DNA from: Nostoc linckia z4
Lineage (GTDB): Bacteria; Cyanobacteriota; Cyanobacteriia; Cyanobacteriales; Nostocaceae
Direction: 5' to 3'
Assembly (NCBI RefSeq): GCF_002608075.1
Contig: NZ_LAHA01000003.1
Coordinates: 4,135-68,134, forward strand
DNA length: 64,000 nt
Every line of letters starts with the position of its first letter. Positions within the stretch are counted from its first letter, which is position 1. The notes beneath the pieces are model-generated. The model had not been told where the DNA came from, ran no database searches, and worked only from the letters and a program-made list of their open reading frames with translations. Positions 54,584 through 62,542 of this stretch are shown here, one piece after another. The position numbers and the translations under genes were made by a program.

Positions 54584-55018
54584 TCATTGGGGATGCCCAC
54601 AATTTTGTAAAGTATTTTCAAAATGCGTTTCAAACGATCTCTTATTACCGTTTTCATCTAAATAACGCACTTTGAATTTAATAACTATGACATCGGGAGC
54701 ATCATATCCAAATATCCGATCTAAAAACGAAGGCTGTCGAATCTCGTAAGGCCCACCAGTATTGATAGAACAGCAGTCTGGATTTTCTTTGATATATTCA
54801 TCAAAACTTTCATATTTGATGTAGTTGTAACTGCTTCGTCCTAAATCTGTTCGCTCGTTTTGATAATCAAAAACCATTCGGAACCTCTCTTCATCGCTTA
54901 GATAACGCATCTTGGCGAAGCAGAATCCTGAATAATTCAACCCAAAGTATGCGAATAAAACGCTTAATGGTATTCCTATGAAAACTAGAACAAGTAAAAA
55001 AAAGGTACGGTCTATCAT
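54584..55018 (-). CDS. Small membrane-anchored protein of unknown function
   Basis: A 144-residue protein I do not recognise. Residues about 5-30 form one membrane helix (FFLLVLVFIGIPLSVLFAYFG). The rest is soluble, with DEERFRMVFDYQNERTDLGRSSY, a Cys pair in PDCCSINTGG, and a C-terminal beta-rich part (DVIVIKFKVRYLDENGNKRS) ending in QNCGHPQ. Probably N-in with the domain outside or in the periplasm. It lies alone, next to a family A element, and may be strain-specific. Confidence 0.68.
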   Translation of the reverse strand: MIDRTFFLLVLVFIGIPLSVLFAYFGLNYSGFCFAKMRYLSDEERFRMVFDYQNERTDLGRSSYNYIKYESFDEYIKENPDCCSINTGGPYEIRQPSFLDRIFGYDAPDVIVIKFKVRYLDENGNKRSFETHFENTLQNCGHPQ

Positions 55019-55800
55019 TATATTTTGGCAATGAAATTCTTACAGCGTTTTTCATCTATTTGAACCACAATTTTCGGTAGGGACGCACAGCTAGCTGTAA
55101 AGCCCCTACAACGCGGTCTATTTACCTCAAAATTGCCATAAGTTAAATAGTATCTAAAAAGCAATACTGTTCAATTAAGGATTTTTAGTACGAGCTAGAA
55201 ATTTCAGGACACCATCAGTAGTGAGAGTAAGATTAAAGCGATGCGTCGGGAATAAGTACGTTGGGAATTTTTAGTTCGAGATACGTGGAAATTCGGACAC
55301 ATTGTAAAGTTATGTTACGCAAATTGGCTAAACCGTCTGTACCCACTCCGTATGTTTCTTTCGATGAAATATTATCTGGTCAGAATTTAATCTTATAAAT
55401 CTCGTTAGTAAATATTAACTAAATCTTAAGACAGATATTTTGTAACCAAAGATACAGTAATTTTTGAATTTTAATTTTTGAATACTAGAATGGCTTTTTT
55501 TGTTTTTCTCTACAATCATTGAAAATCAATCTCTCTCAAGGCATTAACCATAGGGATCGCGGAATCTCTAAACGAAATTTATTAAAAATTTAATTTATGT
55601 ATCTAAAGTAGGAGGGTAAAATCACGTAAATTTGACGATAATAGATTTAAGATATCCAAAATTTTTCAAACCTGAAATTTTGTTTAAAATCATTAGCTAA
55701 TTTCACAGCAGTTTGTTAAGTTGGGTCGAACCAGAATTTTTAACTGGTTTAAGTAGCAGTTTTAGCAAATAAAAAATAATTACAACCAGGGATCTTAAAA
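55019..55800. other. Long intergenic region (about 780 bp)
   Basis: Contains a degenerate GTAGGGACGC / GCCCCTAC palindrome at 55077-55110. A minus-strand stretch at about 55183-55290 reads as KFPTYLFPTHRFNLTLTTDG followed by VLKFLARTKNP and a stop, without a start or known family, possibly the decayed end of a gene. From 55380 on it is AT-rich with no repeats of the common types; an RNA gene cannot be excluded. Confidence 0.4.
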
Positions 55801-55980
55801 ATGCAGACAGTACAGAAGATTTACTGCCCAAATTGTGGTAGCCAAGCGGAGCGTTATTTTATTACTGATAATGAATTAACTCGGACACAATGCCCAAGTT
55901 GTGATTACTTGATGATTAGCTGCACTCGCACTGGGAAAGTAATTGAGGCTTACGCGCCAGGAATTCTTGCAAGAAAGTAA
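55801..55980 (+). CDS. 59-residue zinc-ribbon protein
   Basis: A complete small frame shorter than usual cut-offs. It has two CxxC knuckles, C9-P-N-C12 (YCPNCGS) and C31-P-S-C34 (TQCPSCDYLM), spaced as in a zinc ribbon, then the tail SCTRTGKVIEAYAPG. AGGGA about 9 nt upstream supports the ATG. I recall very similar ~60-residue proteins throughout cyanobacteria, sometimes mislabelled as PriA helicase because of the zinc ribbon. It likely binds zinc and perhaps nucleic acid; its role is unknown. It is convergent with the phosphoribosyltransferase gene 33 bp downstream. Confidence 0.85.
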   Translation: MQTVQKIYCPNCGSQAERYFITDNELTRTQCPSCDYLMISCTRTGKVIEAYAPGILARK

Positions 55981-56013
55981 AAATTCAAAATTACTCACAC
56001 GAATTTGTGTTGG

Positions 56014-56688
56014 CTATTGTTGTTGTTGCTGGAGATATCGGAGAGCTTCTAATGTGTTGACCTGGGGAAATTGTGCATAAAAATTACTTACACTCCAGAA
56101 AGGTTCCGGTGTTTTCAAAACAATTATGCGATCGCCCCATTGATTCAACCAAGGTAGCAATTTTTGTGGTGCTAGCGGAGTACACAGCCAAATTGCTCTA
56201 GGTGAAAGGGCCTTGATGGCACTGCAAGCAACTGCCATAGTCATACCTGTGGCAATGCCATCATCAACCAAAATTGCCGTAGCATCCTTTATATTCACTT
56301 GAGGACAAGCAGAAATTAATTGCTCCTCTAGGGACTGAGCTTGCTTAATAGCTTTAGTTAAAGCCGCTTCTCGCCAGCGCGCATCATGTTTGGAGCTAAA
56401 AAGTTTTTGCTCAGTCCAAAGAATATTTCCAGAACTAGTGACTGCGCCAATAGCCAACTCTGGGTTTTCTGGATGACTAATTTTTTTAGCTACAACTATG
56501 GTTAAAGGACAACCCAAAAGACGTGCTATTGGTGCTGCTACTGGTATACCCCCCCTTGGCAAAGCATAAACGATTGGTATAGGCTTTACCCCAGAATCAA
56601 TGGTTTGCTGAGTCAAAAGATCGTGAATTACTTGCGCCAATTCTTCACCCGCATGGATGCGATCGGCAAAAAGTGGGGTATATGACAT
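56014..56688 (-). CDS. Phosphoribosyltransferase-fold protein
   Basis: A 224-residue PRTase-family protein. The PRPP-binding loop is ATAILVDDGIATGMTMAVAC (acidic pair DD, then G-x-A-T-G), preceded by the type I PRTase strand VYALPRGGIPVAAPIA and the segment VAKKISHPENPELAIGAV. The N-terminal hood and C-terminal QWGDRIIVLKTPEPFWSVSNFYAQF are usual for the bacterial group often called 'phosphoribosyltransferase (ComF/DUF-like)'. The actual base or substrate is unknown. Length is normal. There is no operon partner. Confidence 0.88.
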   Translation of the reverse strand: MSYTPLFADRIHAGEELAQVIHDLLTQQTIDSGVKPIPIVYALPRGGIPVAAPIARLLGCPLTIVVAKKISHPENPELAIGAVTSSGNILWTEQKLFSSKHDARWREAALTKAIKQAQSLEEQLISACPQVNIKDATAILVDDGIATGMTMAVACSAIKALSPRAIWLCTPLAPQKLLPWLNQWGDRIIVLKTPEPFWSVSNFYAQFPQVNTLEALRYLQQQQQ

Positions 56689-56805
56689 GGTTTCCCCTAG
56701 CGTCTTAGGACGGCACTGCCTTTATCATGACTGAATTTTGTCTGAAATTAACTGATAGAATAAGATTTGTATAAATAATTAAGTATTCCCATCAGTCTCT
56801 CACTA

Positions 56806-56904
56806 AGGGACTTCCAAGTAAAAAAATATTCCACTGCTATTGTTGACAATTAACAGTCAACCTTCAACGCATTAACTGGAATAATTTATTTTTTGGAGTT
56901 CCCT
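56806..56904. mobile_element. Inverted-repeat element (family A), most intact copy
   Basis: The left end AGGGACTTCCAAGTAAAAAA and the right end AATTTATTTTTTGGAGTTCC are inverted repeats of about 27 bp. The 45-bp core contains TTGTTGACAATTAACAGTCAA. Flanked by TAA on the left and AAG on the right. No coding capacity. Confidence 0.7.
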
Positions 56905-56962
56905 AAAGACAAACTTAAATCAAATAAGACTGCTGGTGCTGATACCAAAATCATAAATTTTC

Positions 56963-58717
56963 ATGAGCAGCGAAAATCAACTTAGCCTCTTCGACGACTC
57001 AAGCTTTAACCAACAAGACCTAATTCCCACAGACGCTAAGATTTCTATCCCTCCCGGTACCTATTCCACCATGACTGAGTTGGCGCAGCATTGCGATCGC
57101 TGCCACCGATGTGTACTGGGAAACACTCGTACCCACGCCGTCGTCGGACGCGGTAACCTCAAAGCCCCAATAATGGTTGTAGGAGAAGCCCCTGGCCAAA
57201 ATGAAGACGAAACGGGTTTACCATTTGTAGGCAAATCAGGGCAGTTGCTAGAGAAAATTCTCGCATCTGTGAATTTGAGTACTGAGCAAGATGTATACAT
57301 TGCCAACATCAACAAATGTCTCGCTGGTTATACGAGAATCATCACAGAAGAAGGTTCTAAACGACTTAACTGGATTGTCAAAAATCAGTGGTCAGGTAAA
57401 GTGTTGAGTGTCGATCCTAATGGCAGCTTGGTTTGGAAACAAGTAACTGGTTGGTATCGGTCTAAGCTTGCAGGAAGGCAGCTTTACAAAGTCTTTTTTC
57501 CAGATGGTAAATGTAACAACAAAGGTGAAGTTGGCTATATTGCCACAGCAGATCATCCAGTACTTACCCGTAGAGGCTGGATTCCCGTTGAAGAATTACA
57601 AGACGATGACTTAGTTGCAACTGGTACACCTGCTCCTGGAAGCAGAGGGTTACAAGTATTACTAGGGTCTTTACTAGGTGATGCTTGTATTAGTTCCACT
57701 GGTCAGTTTTTGGAAAATCATAGTATTCAACAAGCAGCTTATTTAAAACTCAAAGCAAGAGTACTAAATGGTTTTCGACCACAGGTAAAAGAATATCTAG
57801 CCAAGTCACAAAATGGCAAAACTTATCAATCTCTGAGTATGGGACTGGCAAAAACCTATTATTTGCACGACCTACGCGAGGAATGGTATCCCAATAATAA
57901 AAAAGATTTTCCCATAACAGCACTAGAAAAACTAGACAACTTTGGGTTAGCTATTTGGTACATGGATGATGGTTATTGGCGAACAAAAACCAAAGATGGG
58001 CAAATCAGAAAAAGTATTGACGTTGAAATTGCTTTAGGAAACATCACACCAGAAACGGCTCAAAAAGTTGTTAAATATTTTGAGACTCAAGGCTACAGAA
58101 CATACGCAGTTTTTAAGTCTACTTGGAGGCTATTTTTTAGATATGGTGAAGGCATTCGCTTTTTAGAAAATATTGCTGAATACATTCCTGCCTCTATGCG
58201 ATATAAATTGCCAGAGGAACTGCATAGTATTCCATTTAACATAGAAGTTTATCAAGAAGAAGCAGTTGTCACCTACTGGAAACCAGTTATTAAAAAACTA
58301 TTACCACCAAAGCCAGATTTTGACGTAGTTTACTGTATTGATGTTGAAGACACAGCCAATTTTGTGACACCCGCAGGTGTTGTACATAATTGCCGCCCAC
58401 CTGAGAATCGTGTACCTACTACACAAGAAATAACGGCTTGCAAACCCTACTTACTAGAACAAATTCGCCTAGTTGACCCGAAAATCATTCTGTTAACGGG
58501 TGCAACTGCCCTCAAAAGTTTAACTGGCGATAAGCGGGCGATTACGAAAATTCGCGGACAGTGGCTAGAGTGGGAAGGGCGTTTGTGTATGCCAATTTTT
58601 CATCCTTCCTATTTGCTGCGTAACCCTTCTAAAGAAAGAGGTAGCCCGAAATGGTTGATGTGGCAGGACATCCAAGCCGTGCGTGCCAAGTTAGATGAAA
58701 TCACAAAAACCACCTGA
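56963..58717 (+). CDS. Family-4 uracil-DNA glycosylase precursor interrupted by an intein
   Basis: A 584-residue precursor. Residues 1-118 and 477-584 join to a 226-residue uracil-DNA glycosylase that removes uracil from DNA. Its motif 1 is GEAPGQNEDETGLPFVGKSG, motif 2 is HPSYLLRNP, and cysteines C44/C47/C50 (CDRCHRC) plus the spliced C and the later C (KCRPPENR...ITAC, spacing x15) fit the 4Fe-4S ligands of Thermus-type UDGa. The intein (residues 119-476) starts CLAGYTRI and ends VVHN before Cys+1, so splicing restores NINK-CRPPENR. The insertion is thus exactly at a cluster ligand. The N-terminal ~30 residues (ENQLSLFDDSS) precede the domain. Expression starts at an ATG after a family A element. 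Confidence 0.93.
   Translation: MSSENQLSLFDDSSFNQQDLIPTDAKISIPPGTYSTMTELAQHCDRCHRCVLGNTRTHAVVGRGNLKAPIMVVGEAPGQNEDETGLPFVGKSGQLLEKILASVNLSTEQDVYIANINKCLAGYTRIITEEGSKRLNWIVKNQWSGKVLSVDPNGSLVWKQVTGWYRSKLAGRQLYKVFFPDGKCNNKGEVGYIATADHPVLTRRGWIPVEELQDDDLVATGTPAPGSRGLQVLLGSLLGDACISSTGQFLENHSIQQAAYLKLKARVLNGFRPQVKEYLAKSQNGKTYQSLSMGLAKTYYLHDLREEWYPNNKKDFPITALEKLDNFGLAIWYMDDGYWRTKTKDGQIRKSIDVEIALGNITPETAQKVVKYFETQGYRTYAVFKSTWRLFFRYGEGIRFLENIAEYIPASMRYKLPEELHSIPFNIEVYQEEAVVTYWKPVIKKLLPPKPDFDVVYCIDVEDTANFVTPAGVVHNCRPPENRVPTTQEITACKPYLLEQIRLVDPKIILLTGATALKSLTGDKRAITKIRGQWLEWEGRLCMPIFHPSYLLRNPSKERGSPKWLMWQDIQAVRAKLDEITKTT
57317..58390 (+). mobile_element. LAGLIDADG intein (358 residues) in uracil-DNA glycosylase
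   Basis: Block A is CLAGYTRI with nucleophile Cys1. Block B is IATADHPVLTRRGW with the T-x-x-H motif. The two homing-endonuclease motifs are LLGSLLGDACI and LAIWYMDDGYW, both with the acidic residue kept, so the endonuclease may be active. Block F/G is VVYCIDVEDTANFVTPAG then VVHN, with terminal Asn and preceding His, followed by Cys+1. All splicing residues are present. Removing 1074 nt leaves the host frame intact. Confidence 0.93.
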
Positions 58718-59249
58718 TGTTAGTGGATTCATAGCAGACTTTTTTCGCGATAGAACCTTGATATCAGTAATTACACATAATTATTTACGTGTTGATACTG
58801 ACTCAAAGGAAATGAAAAAAGTCAAAATAAAAATTTTTAATCTGCGTACATTTGGCATAACTTTGGCTTGAAGAAGAATTCAGAAGTCAGAATTCAGGAG
58901 TCAGAATAAATCAGTCGGGGATTCAGACCCGCGACTGATTGAAGACCACTAAATTTTCAATTTAGTGGGGGTCTTAAACCCGGTCATTCATCCGCCAGTC
59001 ATACAGAATTCATTCTGAATTCTGACTCCTGACTCCTGAATTCTGTTCGATAAAATCTACATCCCATAACAGTTTTCAACTAGGTCAAATTCTCACAGCA
59101 AAATATCTTTAAGTCCTTTACATCTCCTTTATTACTGACTAGACCTCTCAAGTTTGATGAAATCCGGAAAAACGATTTACGCAACTGAAGCTATACTCTA
59201 GCTCTCGTCAGCTTATTAAGCTTGAGAACATTAGCAAAGGAGAATAAGT
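58718..59249. repeat. Twin-hairpin element inside nested inverted repeats
   Basis: Hairpin 1 at 58909-58940 (AATCAGTCG..GGG / CCC..CGACTGATT, loop ATTCAGA) is followed at once by hairpin 2 at 58942-58975 (AAGACC-ACTAAATT / AATTTAGT-GGG-GGTCTT, loop TTC). Both sit between inverted clusters of CAGAATTCAGGAGTCAGAA (58874-58906) and ATTCTGACTCCTGACTCCTG (59019-59045). The hairpins recall the ends of IS200/IS605-type elements. The rest of the gap is AT-rich; AAAGGAG at 59235-59242 is the ribosome site of the next gene. Confidence 0.6.
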
Positions 59250-59750
59250 ATGTGGGGCTTAATCGTATTTTTACTAATTGTGCTGGGTTTGATAGCTTTC
59301 ATCAAACGTGCTGATTCATCTAGTAAAAAGAGTTACCGTAAAAGTCATAAAGGCAACTTTAGTAATTCTTCTAGTAATAGCAGCAGTACTTCGTCTGTTG
59401 ATGATACTCAAATATATTATCCCAGTATTTACCAAAGCTACAGTACTAGCTATGATGACCACAAAAATCATAGCTGCGAATCTGGCAACAGTAGCTATGA
59501 TGACCACAGAAATCATAGCTGCGAATCTGGCAACAGTAACTACAATCACAGCAACTATGACTACAGCAGTAGTTATGATTCTGGCAGTAATAGCTGTGAC
59601 TCTAGCAGTAGTAGCTATGATTCCGGCAGTAGCAGCTATGATTCCGGCAGTAGTAGCTATGATTCCGGCAGTAGTAGCTATGATTCCGGCAGTAGCAGCT
59701 ATGATTCCGGCAGTAGTAGCTGTGATTCTGGCAGCAGTAGCTGGGACTAA
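59250..59750 (+). CDS. Ser/Tyr-rich tandem-repeat protein with N-terminal membrane anchor
   Basis: A 166-residue protein with a strong ribosome site (AAAGGAG, 7-8 nt before the ATG). Residues 2-19 form a membrane helix (WGLIVFLLIVLGLIAFI), followed by a basic patch (KRADSSSKKSYRKSHKG). The remainder is low complexity: two copies of SYDDHxNHSCESGNS (about 66-97), then about seven copies of the heptad YDSGSSS (21-bp DNA units, 59590-59740) with occasional Cys in place of Tyr. Such a tail should be disordered. I do not recognise a family. It could be a surface or cell-wall protein; tandem copies make length variation likely. It is convergent with the next gene, 17 bp apart. Confidence 0.72.
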   Translation: MWGLIVFLLIVLGLIAFIKRADSSSKKSYRKSHKGNFSNSSSNSSSTSSVDDTQIYYPSIYQSYSTSYDDHKNHSCESGNSSYDDHRNHSCESGNSNYNHSNYDYSSSYDSGSNSCDSSSSSYDSGSSSYDSGSSSYDSGSSSYDSGSSSYDSGSSSCDSGSSSWD

Positions 59751-59767
59751 AGTGACAGTTATGAAAA

Positions 59768-60355
59768 TCAAACTCTAGGCTTGATTGTCCGGTTACGCAC
59801 ACTTCCAGCCTGACAGTCGCGTAACCAAGCTTGAACTCCTTGAGCGATCGCACCATTACTACTATCACGTGGCGGAGATAGTGGCTGTTTTTTTGAATAA
59901 GAACCAGTTTGAGAAAACATCATCACTATACGCCAACCAATTTTAGTTTTAGTTAACAATAGCCAGTGAAATTCTTGTAATTCTACTGCGGTCTTACCGA
60001 TATACTGACGCCCTAAGGTGGTAAAAAAAACTTGTTCAACTCCCGACATAGAACTTTCAGGAGCATCTTTACTATATTCTTCAAGGTTAAGGGGTAGGGG
60101 AGTAAATTCAGGTTTTCCTGCTACCAGGATATAACTGTATACATCAGCGCTGCGGTTGCGACGGCGGGCGCGTTGAATGACGCGGTTAGTATAACTGGGC
60201 AAATCTTGTAATAACTGCGTAGTCAATGTTTCTAAATTTTGCTCGGAACAGGAAGATTTTGCCCCAGTATCTATGTTTCCCTCCTGTGCTAGCAAAGAGG
60301 GGTTAGGGTTAAAAAGTAAAAAGTAAAAAGTAAAAAGTAAGAAGATAATCCCCAT
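59768..60355 (-). CDS. Exported protein of unknown function
   Basis: A 195-residue protein with an N-terminal hydrophobic segment (IIFLLFTFYFLLFNPNPSLLA, cleavage near AQ at 24) encoded partly by a 7-bp tandem repeat. The mature part has NLETLTTQLLQDLPSYTNRVIQRARR, a conserved-looking EEFHWLLLTKT-type strand (LQEFHWLLLTKTKIGWRIVMMF) and SPPRDSSNGAIAQGVQAWLRDC near the end. Two Cys (SSCSEQ and LRDCQAG) could pair. I recall similar proteins in other cyanobacteria without function. Probably periplasmic. Confidence 0.75.
   Translation of the reverse strand: MGIIFLLFTFYFLLFNPNPSLLAQEGNIDTGAKSSCSEQNLETLTTQLLQDLPSYTNRVIQRARRRNRSADVYSYILVAGKPEFTPLPLNLEEYSKDAPESSMSGVEQVFFTTLGRQYIGKTAVELQEFHWLLLTKTKIGWRIVMMFSQTGSYSKKQPLSPPRDSSNGAIAQGVQAWLRDCQAGSVRNRTIKPRV
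60311..60338. repeat. (AAAAAGT)4 tandem repeat in a signal-peptide coding region
   Basis: Four perfect copies of the heptamer AAAAAGT, continuing as a partial fifth (AAGAAG). On the minus strand they encode the F/L/Y/T core of the signal peptide of the 59768-60355 gene. As 7 is not a multiple of 3, gain or loss of one unit shifts the frame. Confidence 0.85.
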
Positions 60356-60431
60356 AAATAAATTTAGACGGCTTACTACATTTTTTATTTATCTATGGGG
60401 TTTACCCTTGTTTTGTTGCTGATTTCTGGCT

Positions 60432-61163
60432 TCATGCGATGGCACTCAAATCCTCAGAAATTCTTTTCCAAGCTAGTTCTGGATCGGCAGCAGTGGTGAT
60501 GGGACGCCCAATCACTAGATAATTTGCCCCAGCAACAATCGCTTGTGCTGGAGTGAGCGATCGCTTTTGATCGGCTTTATCTGCCCAAGTTGGTCTGATA
60601 CCGGGACAAACTAATAAAAAGTCATCTCCACAACTTTGCCGTAGCTGTACCACTTCTTGAGGCGAACAAACTACCCCATCTAACCCTGATTCTTGAGCCA
60701 TGAGTGCCATTTCTAAAGCGTATTCTGGCAACTCTAAGGGAATTTTTAAGTCAAAAGCCAGTTGTCGAGCCGAAATGCTTGTTAATAAAGTAATAGCAAT
60801 TAACTTCGGTGGTTTTACACCCGCTTGTGCTGCTCCTACTTGTGCCGCCTCTGTTGCTGCTTTCAGAGCTTCTCTACCACATGTAGCATGAATCGTCAAT
60901 AAATCTACTCCATAACGAGCTGCACTACGACAAGCACCCGCGACAGTATTGGGGATATCGTCAAACTTTAAATCTAGGAAAATGCTTTTTTGGCGAGACT
61001 TGAGCATTTCCAGAATTTTTGGCCCGGTGCTGGTAAACAACTCTAAGCCTACTTTGAAGAAAGTAACATCCTCAAGTCGATCCACAAGGGCGATGGCACT
61101 TTCTTCGTCTGGCACATCCAAAGCCACAATCACTCGTTGTTGAGCCAATTCCCCACTCCCCAT
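60432..61163 (-). CDS. pyrF: Orotidine-5'-phosphate decarboxylase
   Basis: A 243-residue TIM-barrel enzyme making UMP from [23 protein letters not shown] opens the barrel; [16 protein letters not shown] supplies the catalytic D-x-K-x-x-D network; [10 protein letters not shown] and LVCPGIRP follow; and [18 protein letters not shown] binds the phosphate. All key residues are present and length is usual. The first residues MGSGELAQQ are read from a GGGGAGTGGGGAA repeat-like tract, so the true start may be the TTG at 61148. tyrS ends 15 bp upstream on the same strand, making a tyrS-pyrF transcript likely. Confidence 0.95.
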   Translation of the reverse strand: MGSGELAQQRVIVALDVPDEESAIALVDRLEDVTFFKVGLELFTSTGPKILEMLKSRQKSIFLDLKFDDIPNTVAGACRSAARYGVDLLTIHATCGREALKAATEAAQVGAAQAGVKPPKLIAITLLTSISARQLAFDLKIPLELPEYALEMALMAQESGLDGVVCSPQEVVQLRQSCGDDFLLVCPGIRPTWADKADQKRSLTPAQAIVAGANYLVIGRPITTAADPELAWKRISEDLSAIA

Positions 61164-61177
61164 TCCCTACTCCTTAT

Positions 61178-62368
61178 CTAAAGCACTAAACGCACAAATT
61201 TATTTTTGCCGACTTGTAAAACTTTACCTTGTAAATCACTAGTAGCTGCGAAAGTGGTATCGACATCAGAAATGCGATCGCCATCTAAACGTACTCCACC
61301 TTCTTGAATTTTCCGCTTGCCTTCCCCTGTACTTTTGCACAAGCCAGTGACATTAAGAAGATAAGCTAACTTCACAGGAAATTGCGATACCCCAGCTAGA
61401 GAGAATTCTGGAACTGCACCTTGCTTACCGCCGCTTTGGGCAGCTTCTTTGGCTTCTTGGGCTGCTGTTTCCCCGTGGTAGTATTTCACAACTTCCCATG
61501 CTAAAAGTGTTTGGCGATCGCGGGGATTTTCTGGCAATTTGTCTAAAGGTAAATCCGTCAATAGTTCAAAATATTGATCCAATAGCCCATCAGGAACACC
61601 CTGTAATTTTTGATACTTTTGTCCTGGGTGTTCTGATAAGGCAATATAATTACCTAATGACTTGGACATTTTTTGCACGCCATCAGTACCAATTAAAATC
61701 GGCAGCAGCATTCCAAACTGTGGCTTTTGACCAAAATGACGTTGTAAATCTCTGCCCACAGCAATGTTAAATTTTTGATCGGTTCCTCCTAATTCCACAT
61801 CTGCCTTCACAGCAACAGAATCATAACCTTGCATCAAGGGGTACAGGAACTCATGGATAAAAATCGGATTCTCTTTTTTATAGCGATCGGCAAATCCTTC
61901 TTTAGCTAACATCTGCCCGACCGTCATGGTGGAAAGTAACTCCAAAATTTTCTCTAAGTTTAGCTGGGAAAGCCATTGGGAGTTATAGCGCACCTCTAAC
62001 CGTCCTGGTGTGTCAAAATCCAAGATAGGACGTACTTGGTCAAGATAAGTCTGGGCATTGTGGGCTACTTCTGCTTCTGTAAGCTGACGACGCACCTCTG
62101 ATTTACCAGTCGGATCGCCAATGCGTGCCGTAAAATCGCCAATAATTAGAACTGCTGTATGACCAGCATCTTGAAAAGCTCGCAGTTTTCGTACTGGTAT
62201 GCTATGACCTAGATGAATATCAGTGCCTGTGGGATCGATTCCTAATTTAATCCTCAAAGGTTGGTTTGTAGTTAATAAGCGCTTTTCTAGACTTTCACTG
62301 TTATTATCAGCTGGTTGTGGGAAAACTTCTACTACACCACGACGCAACCAATTCATATCTTGCGTCAT
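61178..62368 (-). CDS. tyrS: Tyrosyl-tRNA synthetase
   Basis: A 396-residue class I synthetase. [22 protein letters not shown] holds the HIGH signature (HLGH), KMSKSLGN the KMSKS loop, and [16 protein letters not shown] the tyrosine pocket, as in the TyrZ-like group. The C-terminal S4 RNA-binding domain is visible ([22 protein letters not shown]). The longest frame begins at a TTG (62500) but the extra 44 residues do not resemble the family; the ATG at 62368 ([18 protein letters not shown]) matches other cyanobacterial starts. It is divergent from the penicillin-binding protein gene and followed by pyrF. Confidence 0.94.
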   Translation of the reverse strand: MTQDMNWLRRGVVEVFPQPADNNSESLEKRLLTTNQPLRIKLGIDPTGTDIHLGHSIPVRKLRAFQDAGHTAVLIIGDFTARIGDPTGKSEVRRQLTEAEVAHNAQTYLDQVRPILDFDTPGRLEVRYNSQWLSQLNLEKILELLSTMTVGQMLAKEGFADRYKKENPIFIHEFLYPLMQGYDSVAVKADVELGGTDQKFNIAVGRDLQRHFGQKPQFGMLLPILIGTDGVQKMSKSLGNYIALSEHPGQKYQKLQGVPDGLLDQYFELLTDLPLDKLPENPRDRQTLLAWEVVKYYHGETAAQEAKEAAQSGGKQGAVPEFSLAGVSQFPVKLAYLLNVTGLCKSTGEGKRKIQEGGVRLDGDRISDVDTTFAATSDLQGKVLQVGKNKFVRLVL

Positions 62369-62542
62369 ACCAGAAAATCCATCGTTAGCTATGCTTTGTA
62401 CACTAGAAGTTAAGTTGGTTATAAGCACTTGCAATTTATCCACTTTCTCATCTGCCAAACTACTATAATTGCAAAAAATTAACCGCCTTGCTTCGCCCAA
62501 TTAATTACAGTTAAATTTACAAGTTGAGGAAGTGAAATCGCC

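Noticed and set aside
55183..55290. Minus-strand coding-like stretch (FNLTLTTDGVLKFLARTK)
   Set aside because: Ends at a stop but is interrupted upstream by another stop and matches nothing I know; left as part of the intergenic note.
59308..59778. Overlapping frames on both strands of the Ser/Tyr repeat gene
   Set aside because: All three frames stay open because the DNA is a 21-bp repeat; only the 59250 frame has a ribosome site and membrane helix.
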